The notes: a model not told the origin generated them from the letters alone. 64,000 nt of DNA from Paenibacillus nanensis (GCF_003583765.1 NZ_QXQA01000016.1:62001-126000); one strand, 5' to 3'; positions 43,094 through 52,604 are shown, counted from the stretch's first letter. Made by a program: numbers and translations.

Positions 43094-44152
43094 ATGGCTG
43101 CTCGAGATTCAAACGTCACAATCGGGATAGGCGTCACCTACCCTAGGCATGACTTGATACAGGCAAGATTGCTGAGATATGGTTCAGACGATGTGGATTT
43201 CATTCGATTTGGTCCCAATGACATTCTGTTCAGCTCTAGAGAAGTGAGCGGGTATAAGGCGAAGATCGATCGAGTGAGGGGAAAGGTAAGCTGGATCTGG
43301 GGAATGTATCCGGTACCGGATGTGATTTATCTTGATGGGCGCGTAGAGCAGGAAATGGTTCAAAGAATGGTGCAGCTGATAGGAAAAAACGTGTTCAACA
43401 GTTTTACTTTCGATAAGCTGGAGGGTCACGAGCTTCTCCGGCAAGATCCATTGCTAAGCCGGCATTTGCCGGATGCTTGCAGCGTTTATGCCGGGGAGGG
43501 GCTAAACCCTGATGTGGATCATTTTTTGCGGCGGCACCGGGAAGTCTATGTGAAGCCGGCGGACGGAGCGAGCGGCAAGGGAGTATTCGTCGTGAGGCTT
43601 GGAGAGGACGGCCAAGTGCACGTAAGCAGTTTTGAGCAGGGGGAGAAGGCCTATCCGAATCTTTGGGAATGGCTCCCGAAGCTGAAGCCGGGCTGGCCAT
43701 ACATTATGCAGCAGTCCATTACGACAGTAAGGTGGTACGGTCTGCCCACGGATATCCGGTTGAATATGTGCAAAAACGGCGAAGGGAAGTGGGAGGAAGC
43801 GTTTTTGATGTCCCGCGCCGCATTATCGGGGGATTACATCCGGTTAAATCATTATCGGATGCTGCTGCGAAGGGACTTCCCCGACCTGTTCATGCGAATC
43901 AAAAAGAGCAGCGAGGAGATCGAGGCCGAGATTCTTAAAGTGGGTCATCGGATATGCGGCTTTTTCGACGAATCCGGCCACCACATGGCGGACTTGGGCA
44001 TCGATCTTGGCATTGACGGCTCGGGGAAGGTTTGGATATTCGAAGTGAACCCGCTGCCTTATCCCTATACGATGGCGTTTGGGGACATGTCCTTAATTCG
44101 TCCGCTGGAATACGCAAGGTTTCTGGCCCGGCGGTCACTTCCCCAACATTGA
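43094..44152 (+). CDS. YheC/YheD-type ATP-grasp protein (spore-coat associated family)
   Basis: The product has 352 residues. The N-terminal half matches YheC/D (VSWIWGMYPVPDVIYLDGRV). The ATP-grasp part shows 'YVKPADGASGKGVFVV', 'YIMQQSITTVRWYG', 'PTDIRLNMCKNGEGKW' and 'WIFEVNPLPYP', which carries the metal-binding Glu/Asn. Family members are linked to the B. subtilis spore coat; the ligated substrate is unknown. TTAGGAGG precedes the ATG. Confidence 0.85.
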   Translation: MAARDSNVTIGIGVTYPRHDLIQARLLRYGSDDVDFIRFGPNDILFSSREVSGYKAKIDRVRGKVSWIWGMYPVPDVIYLDGRVEQEMVQRMVQLIGKNVFNSFTFDKLEGHELLRQDPLLSRHLPDACSVYAGEGLNPDVDHFLRRHREVYVKPADGASGKGVFVVRLGEDGQVHVSSFEQGEKAYPNLWEWLPKLKPGWPYIMQQSITTVRWYGLPTDIRLNMCKNGEGKWEEAFLMSRAALSGDYIRLNHYRMLLRRDFPDLFMRIKKSSEEIEAEILKVGHRICGFFDESGHHMADLGIDLGIDGSGKVWIFEVNPLPYPYTMAFGDMSLIRPLEYARFLARRSLPQH

Positions 44153-44154
44153 TT

Positions 44155-44208
44155 AACGCCCTCCATCATGCAGCGAGCAGAAGGGGGGCGTTTATGTCCT
44201 GTTTTTCA
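44155..44208. terminator. Terminator between YheC/D gene and convergent SLH gene
   Basis: AACGCCCTCC / GGGGGGCGTT stem followed by TATGTCCTGTTTTT. Confidence 0.65.
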
Positions 44209-45420
44209 GTGTTCGAAAAACTCGTAAAACTCATTGTGGTAGGTGGAAACGGAAATATACCAGACTTTCTTGGTTTCCTCGTCTATAAGGAAGCTTAATA
44301 CATATCCTTTATTGTTATGCCGGATCAATTTAGGATTGGTAACTGCATGCAAATGACCGTCATTGTCTTCTTCATAATAGTACGCGAGATAATTGTGCCC
44401 CTCGTACCCGCCCGTTCCATAGGCATCTAATACGTCGAACAAGGTGCTTTTAGTCACAGAGATTCCTTTGGAGGTCTCGAGTTCTGCAATGTTTTCATTG
44501 TCGAATTGGTTATCATCAATATTCCAAAAGTCGATGTCTCCACGAGTATCGTAGCCTACAGTGAACTGAGAATATAAATAATTACGGAACACATCCGTAT
44601 CCTCTGATAAACCGAATTGCCTTTCAATATCCGTTTTTTTCATTCCAAAGGTAAGGACGGGGTGCCCCTCTTCATTATAAAGATCTAAATCATCTTTGTT
44701 TATGGGAGTGAACGAAAAATAAGGTGGATCTTCGGTTGATCCTGTCGAAATGCCCGGTAATTTCTCTGGATCTGACGGTTCATCTGGTCGAGGATGTAGT
44801 CCCCAATAACCTCGAAGCGATATAACTCTGAGCCATTCTAAAACTTCCGCGCGCGTAATTGTTGCATTGCCGTCAAACGCTTTGAAGGTTGGCGCAAGTC
44901 TGCTCGGTATCATTTTGTTGCCCCAAAGGTAGCTGACCGCTTCTTCACCAGTATAGTGTACGCCGGTAATTCCTGTTATGATTTCGGCTGCCGTTTGTCT
45001 GTTAATCGGTTTGAAAATGAAGGATGAGTCTTGAAGTCCCTTTGCAGGCAAATTATAGGTTTCCGCTAAACTATACGGACTTTCTTCCCATCCATGCCCG
45101 ACACTGTCTAGGAGGGCTGGTTCCAAAGTTTTCATTAATAGCTTTAGAAATTCAGCCTCGCTTGCCATCCGGTCGGGTTGGTAAGTGCCGTCGGCATAAC
45201 CGTGTAAGATTCGATTACGATCAGCCCAAATAAAGAGGTCCTTTGCCCAGTGGTCTCTTATTTCTGGTGAAGGGGTATTCCTTTCTAATACCAAATCATA
45301 GTGATCTTCAGACAAATAATGAGGAGCATTAGACGCGCTCGATTCATTGGCAAATATAGTCGTATGATAAGACAGTGAACAAATTAAGCCGCTTGCTAAT
45401 ATAACTTTAAATAATTTCAT
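44206..45420 (-). CDS. S-layer-homology (SLH) domain protein
   Basis: The product has 404 residues. A signal peptide (KVILASGLICSLSYHTTIFA) precedes two SLH-like modules (~55-200). The first has 'HWAKDLFIWADRNRILHGYA' and 'GTYQPDRMASEAEFLKLL'; the second has 'FDGNATITRAEVLEWL'. The C-terminal ~190 residues have no recognised domain. It probably binds pyruvylated wall polymer at the surface. Its base composition is visibly more AT-rich than its neighbours. The other flank is the DinB gene. Confidence 0.8.
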   Translation of the reverse strand: MKLFKVILASGLICSLSYHTTIFANESSASNAPHYLSEDHYDLVLERNTPSPEIRDHWAKDLFIWADRNRILHGYADGTYQPDRMASEAEFLKLLMKTLEPALLDSVGHGWEESPYSLAETYNLPAKGLQDSSFIFKPINRQTAAEIITGITGVHYTGEEAVSYLWGNKMIPSRLAPTFKAFDGNATITRAEVLEWLRVISLRGYWGLHPRPDEPSDPEKLPGISTGSTEDPPYFSFTPINKDDLDLYNEEGHPVLTFGMKKTDIERQFGLSEDTDVFRNYLYSQFTVGYDTRGDIDFWNIDDNQFDNENIAELETSKGISVTKSTLFDVLDAYGTGGYEGHNYLAYYYEEDNDGHLHAVTNPKLIRHNNKGYVLSFLIDEETKKVWYISVSTYHNEFYEFFEH

Positions 45421-45601
45421 TACAATAAAATCCTCCCTTAATATGAAACGGCTTCCATTAGGTAGTATAGAAGAAGTGGATGCCTAAATAAATAAAAAAG
45501 TTGCAGATTAGTACGAGTGCAAAAATTAACGTGTGAAGTTGAATCGTCCCCCTCGGAAGTTTAGAATAGAACCGACACTGACTGTGGAGGTTGAAATTGT
45601 T

Positions 45602-46084
45602 ATGTACCGTAAAGTGGAAGATTTTCTAGCGGATTGGGAAGCTTCGTCTGCCGGCACTTTGTCCGTCTTCAGAGCGATTACAGATGACAAAATGAATGTT
45701 GCAATTGCGGAAGGGCATAACTCCCTCGGGTGGTTGGCTTGGCATTTGATTGGCGTCGGCGGGATGTTCGGCCGTTTGGCCGGCTTGCAAGTCCCGACTG
45801 TTGGCCGGGATGAGGCGGCCCCCCCTAACATGGCAGACATTATCGCCAAGTACGAAGAATTGGTCGAAGCGTTCAAGACGGAAGCCGCCAAATTAGCGGA
45901 CGATATGCTTTCGGAAGAGGTAGACGGCTTTGTCGGCAAAACGTACCGGGGTAAGCTGCTGCGCGGTTTAATCGACCACCAGACGCATCACCGCGGTCAA
46001 ATGACGGTGCTGCTTCGTCAAGCGGGTCTGACTGTGCCTGGTATCATGGGACCTACGCGAGAGATGCAAGCCGCGAAAGGCTGA
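45602..46084 (+). CDS. DinB family protein
   Basis: The product has 160 residues with a four-helix DinB fold. The three metal His are visible in 'GWLAWHLIGV' and 'LIDHQTHHRGQMTVLLRQAG' (DHxxHHRGQ). Related proteins are thiol S-transferases or damage-inducible proteins; the reaction here is not known. The ATG at 45602 has GGAGG 11 nt upstream; the open frame upstream of it has no credible start. Confidence 0.85.
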   Translation: MYRKVEDFLADWEASSAGTLSVFRAITDDKMNVAIAEGHNSLGWLAWHLIGVGGMFGRLAGLQVPTVGRDEAAPPNMADIIAKYEELVEAFKTEAAKLADDMLSEEVDGFVGKTYRGKLLRGLIDHQTHHRGQMTVLLRQAGLTVPGIMGPTREMQAAKG

Positions 46085-46104
46085 TCGCGCGCATAAGCAT
46101 ATAG

Positions 46105-46155
46105 AAAGCCGGACAGCTGTCGGGATGTGACCCGCAGATTGTCCGGCTTTTTGCT
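46105..46155. terminator. Terminator after dinB-like gene
   Basis: AAAGCCGGACA / TGTCCGGCTTT stem followed by TTGCTTTT. It may also serve the convergent flgB-like gene. Confidence 0.8.
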
Positions 46156-46168
46156 TTTACCGCCTGCG

Positions 46169-46576
46169 CTATTTCAGGTCGGCAAACAGTTTTTTGTATT
46201 TATTATAGTGACCGCTGACTCTATCGATCATGTAATTGTAGGAGAGCTGATTGCTGGCTAAGTTCGCCATTTCTTTATCGATATCCACGTTATTGAGGTT
46301 GTTGTTCATGACGGTATGGTTATGCTCGACCACTTTATAGGGTATTGCTGAGGATTCTGTGCCATGCGGCAGATGCTTCTCATGGGTCCGTTTAAGACGG
46401 ACGGACTCCTCATCCTCACGATTAATCATCTTCTCCAATTCCTCCTGGAAGACGACGCTTTTTACTTTATAGCCAGGCGTTTCGGCGTTGGCGATGTTAT
46501 CCGCGATGATCCGGTGCCGCAGCTCCAAAATGTGCAGCAAGGATTCATTTCGAATGGAATTTTTGGATGAAAACAT
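46169..46576 (-). CDS. flgB: FlgB-like flagellar basal-body rod protein, isolated copy
   Basis: The product has 135 residues, the normal FlgB length. 'RHRIIADNIANAETPGYK' is the rod-protein signature and 'DIDKEMANLASNQLSYNY' the C-terminal helix. FlgB forms part of the proximal rod. The ATG at 46576 has GGAGGGG 7 nt upstream; a longer frame upstream has no RBS. In Bacillales flgB normally opens the fla/che operon, but here no other flagellar gene is adjacent. Confidence 0.82.
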   Translation of the reverse strand: MFSSKNSIRNESLLHILELRHRIIADNIANAETPGYKVKSVVFQEELEKMINREDEESVRLKRTHEKHLPHGTESSAIPYKVVEHNHTVMNNNLNNVDIDKEMANLASNQLSYNYMIDRVSGHYNKYKKLFADLK

Positions 46577-46822
46577 AATGCTTCCCCTCCATGCTTTTGT
46601 GGTCCTCCAGCGGGTTGCGATTGCTGGCCGCGCATCTTCTTCTTTTACGGACATAGGACAAGAGCGTTTCAAAATTTTTTGCGGCTTTCTTCCATCTTCT
46701 GCGGTTTGCCGTATAGTTCGGCGGATATTGGGATTGTTCGCCTCTGCAACCTGGATTACAGTGAAAGTGAAATTGAAAGCGTTTCAATTAAAACGGAGGA
46801 ACGATAGGGAGGTTAGTCGCGA
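46577..46822. other. Divergent intergenic region, flgB-like / secreted glycosidase
   Basis: The 246 bp hold the promoters of two divergent genes. I see a cre-like box near the glycosidase (46773-46787) and a weak TTGTTC at 46734. No sigma-D (flagellar) promoter is evident for the flgB-like gene. Confidence 0.4.
46773..46787 (+). promoter_or_regulatory. cre-like / LacI-type operator
   Basis: TTGAAAGCGTTTCAA is symmetric in its outer 6 bp and one base shorter than the usual cre spacing. It lies 36 bp before the secreted glycosidase start. Catabolite control or a LacI-type repressor is inferred. Confidence 0.5.
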
Positions 46823-49800
46823 ATGAAAAGGAGCTACAGATTGTGGTCGAGAAAAGGCATGGTCCTCATGCTGGCGTTCATGCTGTTCGTCCTGACGGCG
46901 GCGGTGATGCCGGGCCCTTCGGCGGAGAATGCGGGCGGGTCGCTGGCAGAGGCTGCGGAGGGGGAGAATGCACAGGCGGCCGAAGCGATAACGTACGAAG
47001 CGGAGTCGCCGGGCAACACGCTTTCCGGCAAAGCCGAAATCAAGGCATGCCAGCCTTCTACCGGCTGTTCGGGCGGCCAGATGGTCGGGGGACTGTGGGG
47101 AGGCTCATCGTTAACATTTAACGGCGTTAACGTGACGGAGGCAGGCGTGTACACGATGACCGTTCACTACATATCGGGCGACCCGCGACCGTTTCAACTA
47201 ACCGTGAACGGAGGCGGTACCGATACGTACAACCCGCCCGCTACGGCGGACTGGGAGACGCTCGGAGCTTATGAGCTTCAGCTGGAGCTCCAAGCCGGGG
47301 ATAATGCGCTGAAGTTCGATGACGGCGGCGGCTATTCGCCTGACATCGACCGGATTGAGCTTCGTTTGTCCGAACCGGGAGGCGGCGGACCGGGCGAACC
47401 GGAAGAAGGCTCGGTCTACGAGGCGGAGTCGTCTGCCAACTTGCTGACGGGTAATGCGTCCATATCCGCCTGCCAGACGGCAACCGGCTGCTCGGGCGGT
47501 CTTAAGGTCGGCAATTTGTGGGGCGGGTCCACGCTGCAATTCCGGGAAGTCACGGTAGAGCAGGCAGGCGTGTATACGCTGAGCGTCTATTACCTATCAG
47601 GCGATCCGCGCCCGGTATCGATTGCGGTTAACGACGGCGAATCGGAGAACTATGCTTTCCCCAAAACGGCCGATTGGGATACGCTGGGCGTCTTCCGCGT
47701 GGAAGTCCTGCTTCAAGAAGGAACAAACGCCATTACGTTTGACGACGACGGCGGCTGGTCTCCGGACATTGATAAAATCGAAGTAGCTGCAAGCGGCGAT
47801 GGAGGCGAGGATCCGGGCCCTGTCGATAATATCGGACTCATCGGGGATGCTGTCCGTTCGGACAAATTCGGTTCCATCCGCGTGACCGAGCATGAGCAGG
47901 GCGCCGTATTCGCGACGTCGAGCTATGCGGTTACGTTCAATACCGAATCCGGTTTATCCGCCATCGCATGGGATGGCAAAACCCTTATCAAAGGCGCGTA
48001 TGCCAGCGCGCAGCTTGGCGATCAGCTGCTCGACAGCCGTAAATATGACGAGCATCTCTTCAACCTTCGCGACGTTATGCGCATCAAAGACAATCACGGC
48101 AAGGGCGTCCGCGTAACAGTGGAGAACCGCTCGGAGGGGCTGCCGGTAATGAAGCAGATTTATCAGCTGTACGAAGATCAGCCGTATTTCCTCATGTCGC
48201 AGGAGCTCGTCAGCGAGACGTCCATTCGCTCGAACGATATGGCGCCGTTTGCCGTGCATGCGAAGGGCGGCGTCGATCTCGGCAGCTACGGCGACAACCG
48301 CGTCCTGATCACGCCGTTCGACAACGACATGTGGTCGCGCTACCAATCGCGCACGATCAATACGTCGCTCAATAGTGACAATTACATTAGCTCCGAAATG
48401 ACGGCAGTGTACGACAACGTAAGCCGGAGCGGGCTTATTATCGGCTCCGTCACGCACGATGTATGGAAAACGGGCATTTATTGGAGCGGATCGAACGACC
48501 GGCTGAACAAGCTGAAGGTGTACGGCGGTTTTACGTCCGTGACGTCAACGCACGATACGATCGAGCATGGCTACGTAGAAGGGAAGACGCTAAAGTCGCC
48601 TCAAATTATGGTCGGCTATTATGACGATTACCGGGATGGGCTTGAAGGATACGGAGAAGCCAACGCCGCTGTCGCTCCTCCGCTTGCCTTCGGCAAAGGC
48701 GTGCCGTCCGGCGTGCCGGTCGGCTGGAACAGCTGGGGCGCTTACGACAGCTCGCTCAGCTACGATAAGGTCGTGGCCGTATCCGATTTTTTCAAAGCCA
48801 ATCTGCAACAAACGTTCAACAACAAAGGCACCGTCTACATCAACATGGACTCGTATTGGGATAACTTGACGGATCAGCAGCTGCGGGATGCGGTGAAGGT
48901 GATCCGCAAAAACGGGCAGAAGGCCGGCATCTATTACGGGCCGTTCGTTTATTGGGGCGACAACATGGCGCAGCCGGTCGAAGGAACGAACGGTCAATAC
49001 ACGTACGGAGACATTATTCTTCGCGATGAAGCGGGGAATCCGCTGCCGAAGGTGGACGGCGCATACGCGATTGATCCGACGCACCCGGGCTCGAAGATGC
49101 GCGTGGAGCATATTTTCCAGCGGTTCCTGGATTATGGCTTCGAATATATTAAAATCGACTTCCTCAGCCACGGCTCCTTTGAAGGCGTGCATTACGATCC
49201 AAACGTCACAACAGGCATTCAGGCGTACAACGAAGGCATGGCGCATATTAACCAGACGTTGAAGGGCCGCATGTTCATCAGCGCCTCGATCGCGCCGCTG
49301 TTCCCTAGCCAGTACGCGCATGCGAGACGCATCTCCTGCGACATCGACGGCTCGCTTGCCCGCACGGAATATCAGCTGAACAACTTGACGTACGGCTGGT
49401 GGCAGAACGGCACGATCTATCGCTATACCGATCCGGACTATATGACGCTAATCAAAGGCGGCTCCTACAACGCTGCGCAGTCGAGGGTCAACGCGGCGGC
49501 CATATCCGGCACCGTCTTCATGAGCTCGGACGATGTGAGCAATCCCGAAGCGCAGGATCTGATGAAGGCGCTGCTCACGAACCGGGACGTAAATGAAATA
49601 GCCGTGCTGGGCGAAGCGTTCCGTCCGGTGGAGGGCAATACGGGGACTGCGGCAGCGGACGTATTCGTTCTGCAGCATAAAAAGGATTATTATGTGGCGG
49701 TGTTCAATTATGAGCAGGTGCCTGCCTCGAAGACCATCGATCTGACGAGAGCGTTCGGCATTTCAGCCTCCGCGAAAGCCGAGCTGACGGACGTTTGGAC

Positions 49801-49888
49801 GGGATCGAAGACGGAAGCGAAGCAGACGCTTACCGTTGCCCTGGAGGCGGGTCAGTCCAAGCTGTTTAAGGTGAAGGTGAAGAAGTAA
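46823..49888 (+). CDS. Secreted alpha-galactosidase-like glycosidase (clan GH-D type) with two CBM35/CBM6-like modules
   Basis: The product has 1021 residues. A signal peptide (GMVLMLAFMLFVLTAAVMPG) precedes two ~125-residue CBM copies (~55-185 and ~195-325, each with YEAES, CSGG and PDIDRIE/PDIDKIE). The catalytic part shows GH27/36 marks: 'PVGWNSWGAYDSSLSYDKV', nucleophile Asp in 'YIKIDFLSHG' (~778) and candidate acid/base Asp in 'RRISCDIDG' (~840). A beta-sandwich ends it. It probably cuts a galactose-containing or similar polymer outside the cell. A related enzyme without CBMs or signal peptide lies at 58154. GGGAGG precedes the ATG. Confidence 0.85.
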   Translation: MKRSYRLWSRKGMVLMLAFMLFVLTAAVMPGPSAENAGGSLAEAAEGENAQAAEAITYEAESPGNTLSGKAEIKACQPSTGCSGGQMVGGLWGGSSLTFNGVNVTEAGVYTMTVHYISGDPRPFQLTVNGGGTDTYNPPATADWETLGAYELQLELQAGDNALKFDDGGGYSPDIDRIELRLSEPGGGGPGEPEEGSVYEAESSANLLTGNASISACQTATGCSGGLKVGNLWGGSTLQFREVTVEQAGVYTLSVYYLSGDPRPVSIAVNDGESENYAFPKTADWDTLGVFRVEVLLQEGTNAITFDDDGGWSPDIDKIEVAASGDGGEDPGPVDNIGLIGDAVRSDKFGSIRVTEHEQGAVFATSSYAVTFNTESGLSAIAWDGKTLIKGAYASAQLGDQLLDSRKYDEHLFNLRDVMRIKDNHGKGVRVTVENRSEGLPVMKQIYQLYEDQPYFLMSQELVSETSIRSNDMAPFAVHAKGGVDLGSYGDNRVLITPFDNDMWSRYQSRTINTSLNSDNYISSEMTAVYDNVSRSGLIIGSVTHDVWKTGIYWSGSNDRLNKLKVYGGFTSVTSTHDTIEHGYVEGKTLKSPQIMVGYYDDYRDGLEGYGEANAAVAPPLAFGKGVPSGVPVGWNSWGAYDSSLSYDKVVAVSDFFKANLQQTFNNKGTVYINMDSYWDNLTDQQLRDAVKVIRKNGQKAGIYYGPFVYWGDNMAQPVEGTNGQYTYGDIILRDEAGNPLPKVDGAYAIDPTHPGSKMRVEHIFQRFLDYGFEYIKIDFLSHGSFEGVHYDPNVTTGIQAYNEGMAHINQTLKGRMFISASIAPLFPSQYAHARRISCDIDGSLARTEYQLNNLTYGWWQNGTIYRYTDPDYMTLIKGGSYNAAQSRVNAAAISGTVFMSSDDVSNPEAQDLMKALLTNRDVNEIAVLGEAFRPVEGNTGTAAADVFVLQHKKDYYVAVFNYEQVPASKTIDLTRAFGISASAKAELTDVWTGSKTEAKQTLTVALEAGQSKLFKVKVKK

Positions 49889-49900
49889 CGTCAACACATA

Positions 49901-49958
49901 AACAAACTCCGGCTGCTCGAACCAACGGTTCTTGCAGCCGGAGTTTGTTTTTTTCTGT
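49901..49958 (+). terminator. Terminator after secreted glycosidase
   Basis: A 16-bp stem (49901-49916 with 49934-49949) is followed by TTTTTCTG. Confidence 0.9.
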
Positions 49959-49970
49959 ACGGTGAGACTG

Positions 49971-50814
49971 TAATGGCGTTTTTCGCCATTACAGCGTGAA
50001 GGCCGGCTCGTCGTGCCGCTCTAATGGCGTTTTACGCCATTGCAGCGTGAAGGCCGGCGTGCCGCGCCGCTCTAATGGCGTTTTTCGCCATTGCAGAGTG
50101 AAGGCCGGCTCGACGCGCCGCTCTAATGGCGTTTTTCGCCATTGCAGAGTGAAGGCCGGCTCGACGCGCCGCTCTAATGGCGTTTTCCGCCATTGCAGCG
50201 CCAAGATTGGCCCACCGCGCCGCTCTAATGGCGCTTTTCGCCATTGCAGGGCCAAGATTGGCCCACCGTGCCGCCCTAATGGCGTTTTTCGCCATTGCAG
50301 AGTGAAGGCCGGCGTGCCGCGCCGCTCTAACAGCGTTTTGCGCCATTGCAGAGTGAAGGCCGGCGTGTCGCGCTGCTCTAATGGCGTTTTCCGCCATTGC
50401 AGCGTGAAGGCCGGCTCGGACGCGCCGCTCTAATGGCGTTTTGCGCCATTGCAGTGCCAAGATTGGCCCACCGCGCCGCTCTAATGGCGTTTTCCGCCAT
50501 TGCAGCGTGAAGGCCGGCTCGTCACGCCGCTCTAATGGCGTTTTTCGCCATTGCAGAGTGAAGGCCGGCTCGTCGCACAGCTCTAATGGCGTTTTGCGCC
50601 ATTGCAGAGTGAAGATTGGCCCACCGCGCCGCTCTAATGGCGTTTTTCGCCATTGCAGTGCCAAGATTGGCCCACCGTGCCGCCCTAATGGCGTTTTTCG
50701 CCATTGCAGAGTGAAGGCCGGCGTGCCGCGCTGCTCTAATGGCGTTTTTCGCCATTGCAGAGTGAAGGCCGGCGTGCCGCGCTGCCCCAATGGCATTTTC
50801 CGCCATTGCAGTGG
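49971..50814. repeat. Tandem array of 51-bp units (16 full + 1 partial), each with a conserved hairpin
   Basis: Units start every 51 bp from 49971; the unit near 50380-50430 is 52 bp, and the last, partial one starts at 50788. Each begins with TAATGGCG-TTTTN-CGCCATTG, a 7-bp stem whose last loop base (N) is A, C, G or T in different copies. The remainder falls into two families: AGTGAAGGCCGGC..., and GCCAAGATTGGCCCACC.... Because 51 is a multiple of 3, long meaningless frames appear on both strands; I do not call any gene here. It fills the gap between two convergent genes. Unequal evolution of arms and spacers suggests expansion by duplication. Confidence 0.92.
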
Positions 50815-50858
50815 GACATACTGTGCAGTAGGCAATGGCATCACACCTACCATAGATG

Positions 50859-52604
50859 CTACCGCCCCGGAATGCGGATCGTGACGCTGGTGCCGATGCC
50901 GAGGCGGCTGTAAATTGAAACGCCGTATGAGTCGCCGTACAGCAGCTTGATCCGGTTGTCCACGTTGCGGATGCCGTAGCCGGACAGCTTGTCGCCGCTT
51001 TGCGGCAGCTCCGGCCCGCTCGCCATTCGCATGCCCATGCCGTCGTCGACGACGGAGAGCACGATGTCCTGGCGGTCGCGGCGAGCCCGGATCATAATGT
51101 TGATGCCCACCTCATGGTCCCAGATCGCGTGGTTAATACAGTTTTCCACGAACGGCTGCAGCGTCAGCTTCACAATCGGGCAGGGCAGGACGGACTCGTC
51201 GATGTCGTAATGGACTCGAAGCAAATTAGCGAACCGCACCTGCTGGATCGAGACGTAATATTGGGTCAGCTGAATTTCTTCGTGGATGGACAAGGTGTTT
51301 TTCCCTTTGTTCAGCGATATCCGGTAAAACTTGGCGAGATCGGTGACCATCTTGTTCATGCGCGGATCCGCGTTGCGGATCGCCAGCGACGAGATGGAGG
51401 CGAGCGAGTTGTACAAGAAGTGGGGGTTGATCTGCGCTTGCAGGACGTTCAGCTCCGCTTCCCGCTTGTCGATCTCCTTCTTATACACATCCGAGATCAG
51501 CGTGCTGAGCCGCTGGGCTAGCCGGCGCAGCGCGTTGCCGACCTGCCCGATCTCATCGCGTCCAAGCGGCCGGATATCCCCTAGCTCAAATTCCTCCTTT
51601 TCGATCCGCCGCATCAGACCGACCAGCGACTCGATTCGTTTCGTGAACAGCCGGGCGGCGATATAAATCAGCAGCGCCATGACCGCCATGCTGGCGAGCG
51701 CATAAGTAAGGATACGCTTAGCGGCCAGATTCGCCTTGGTCAAGAAGCTGCCGTAGGGAATCAATGACACGCTTTTCCACCCGAACTTGGTCGTATTGTA
51801 GACGACAAGGACGCGCTCCCCGTTATAGAGGCTGTCGAACTGGCCCTCCGCCTGATCCGGCAGCGCGCCGGGAATCGGAATCGGCCGGTTCAGCAGCTGC
51901 TTGTCTCTGGCGGACATGACCGTTCCCTGCTCGTTCACGATGAGCACCGTCTTGTCCATCGACTCTTTCTCCATTAGCCGGAAGATGTCCGACTCCAGAA
52001 TGTTGATCGTCAGCACGCCGTAAGGATTGTTCATGCTGTTAATATTCAGCATCCGGGTCAGGGTGAAGACCGCCGGCTGATCCGGCTCGGAAGGGGTGGT
52101 GACGAAGCGGACGTTGCCGTAGCTGCCGCTCAGCGATTCATAAGCAAGCGATTCGCGAAAGCGGTTGTCAAGGCGTTTGATGTACATATCGTCTACGGGC
52201 AGCGTCTCGTTCGTGCGGTAAATCGTCATCGAATCGATGTCCGGATTCGTTGTCAGCATGTTCGTGAAGGCATTGTTAATGTATTTGTACGCGTCGACGA
52301 ACAGGGAAGGATCCTTCGAATAATCGTTCGTCAGGTAGGCGCGCAGCGTGCTGTCCAAATATAAGGTAGCGGACAGCTTCGTGTAGGTGTCCAGCTTATT
52401 TTCGAGGTTCGTGTTAATTTGGGCGACGCTGGACTTTGTGCTTGCGACCATCTGCGAAGACAGCTCGCCGCGGATTGTCGTATACGAATACAGGACGAAG
52501 AAAAGGAGCGGAAGAATGCCGCCCAGCAAAAAGATGACGAACAGCTTCTCGCGCAGCCGCCAATTGTAAAAAGGCTTCACAAGCCAACCGAATACGGTGC
52601 CCAT
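50859..52604 (-). CDS. YesM-type sensor histidine kinase
   Basis: The product has 581 residues. A TM (LFVIFLLGGILPLLFFVLYS), an extracellular dCache-like sensor (~45-285), a second TM (ILTYALASMAVMALLIYIAA), HAMP, and a His_kinase core with 'QINPHFLYNSLASISSL' (~394) and HATPase 'LQPFVENCINHAIWD', 'GYGIRNVDNRIKLLYG'. These kinases work with AraC-type response regulators to sense oligosaccharides, often through the ABC lipoprotein. It overlaps no gene but starts 19 bp after the regulator gene ends, so both form an operon. Confidence 0.92.
   Translation of the reverse strand: MGTVFGWLVKPFYNWRLREKLFVIFLLGGILPLLFFVLYSYTTIRGELSSQMVASTKSSVAQINTNLENKLDTYTKLSATLYLDSTLRAYLTNDYSKDPSLFVDAYKYINNAFTNMLTTNPDIDSMTIYRTNETLPVDDMYIKRLDNRFRESLAYESLSGSYGNVRFVTTPSEPDQPAVFTLTRMLNINSMNNPYGVLTINILESDIFRLMEKESMDKTVLIVNEQGTVMSARDKQLLNRPIPIPGALPDQAEGQFDSLYNGERVLVVYNTTKFGWKSVSLIPYGSFLTKANLAAKRILTYALASMAVMALLIYIAARLFTKRIESLVGLMRRIEKEEFELGDIRPLGRDEIGQVGNALRRLAQRLSTLISDVYKKEIDKREAELNVLQAQINPHFLYNSLASISSLAIRNADPRMNKMVTDLAKFYRISLNKGKNTLSIHEEIQLTQYYVSIQQVRFANLLRVHYDIDESVLPCPIVKLTLQPFVENCINHAIWDHEVGINIMIRARRDRQDIVLSVVDDGMGMRMASGPELPQSGDKLSGYGIRNVDNRIKLLYGDSYGVSIYSRLGIGTSVTIRIPGR

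Noticed and set aside
49971-50814. CRISPR array
   Set aside because: The 'spacers' are not unique; they fall into two repeating families, and no cas gene is nearby.
49989-50884. Long repetitive open frames on both strands through the 51-bp array
   Set aside because: The unit is 17 codons, so any stop-free frame stays open. Several frames on both strands do so at once, none has an RBS, and the 52-bp unit breaks the forward ones.
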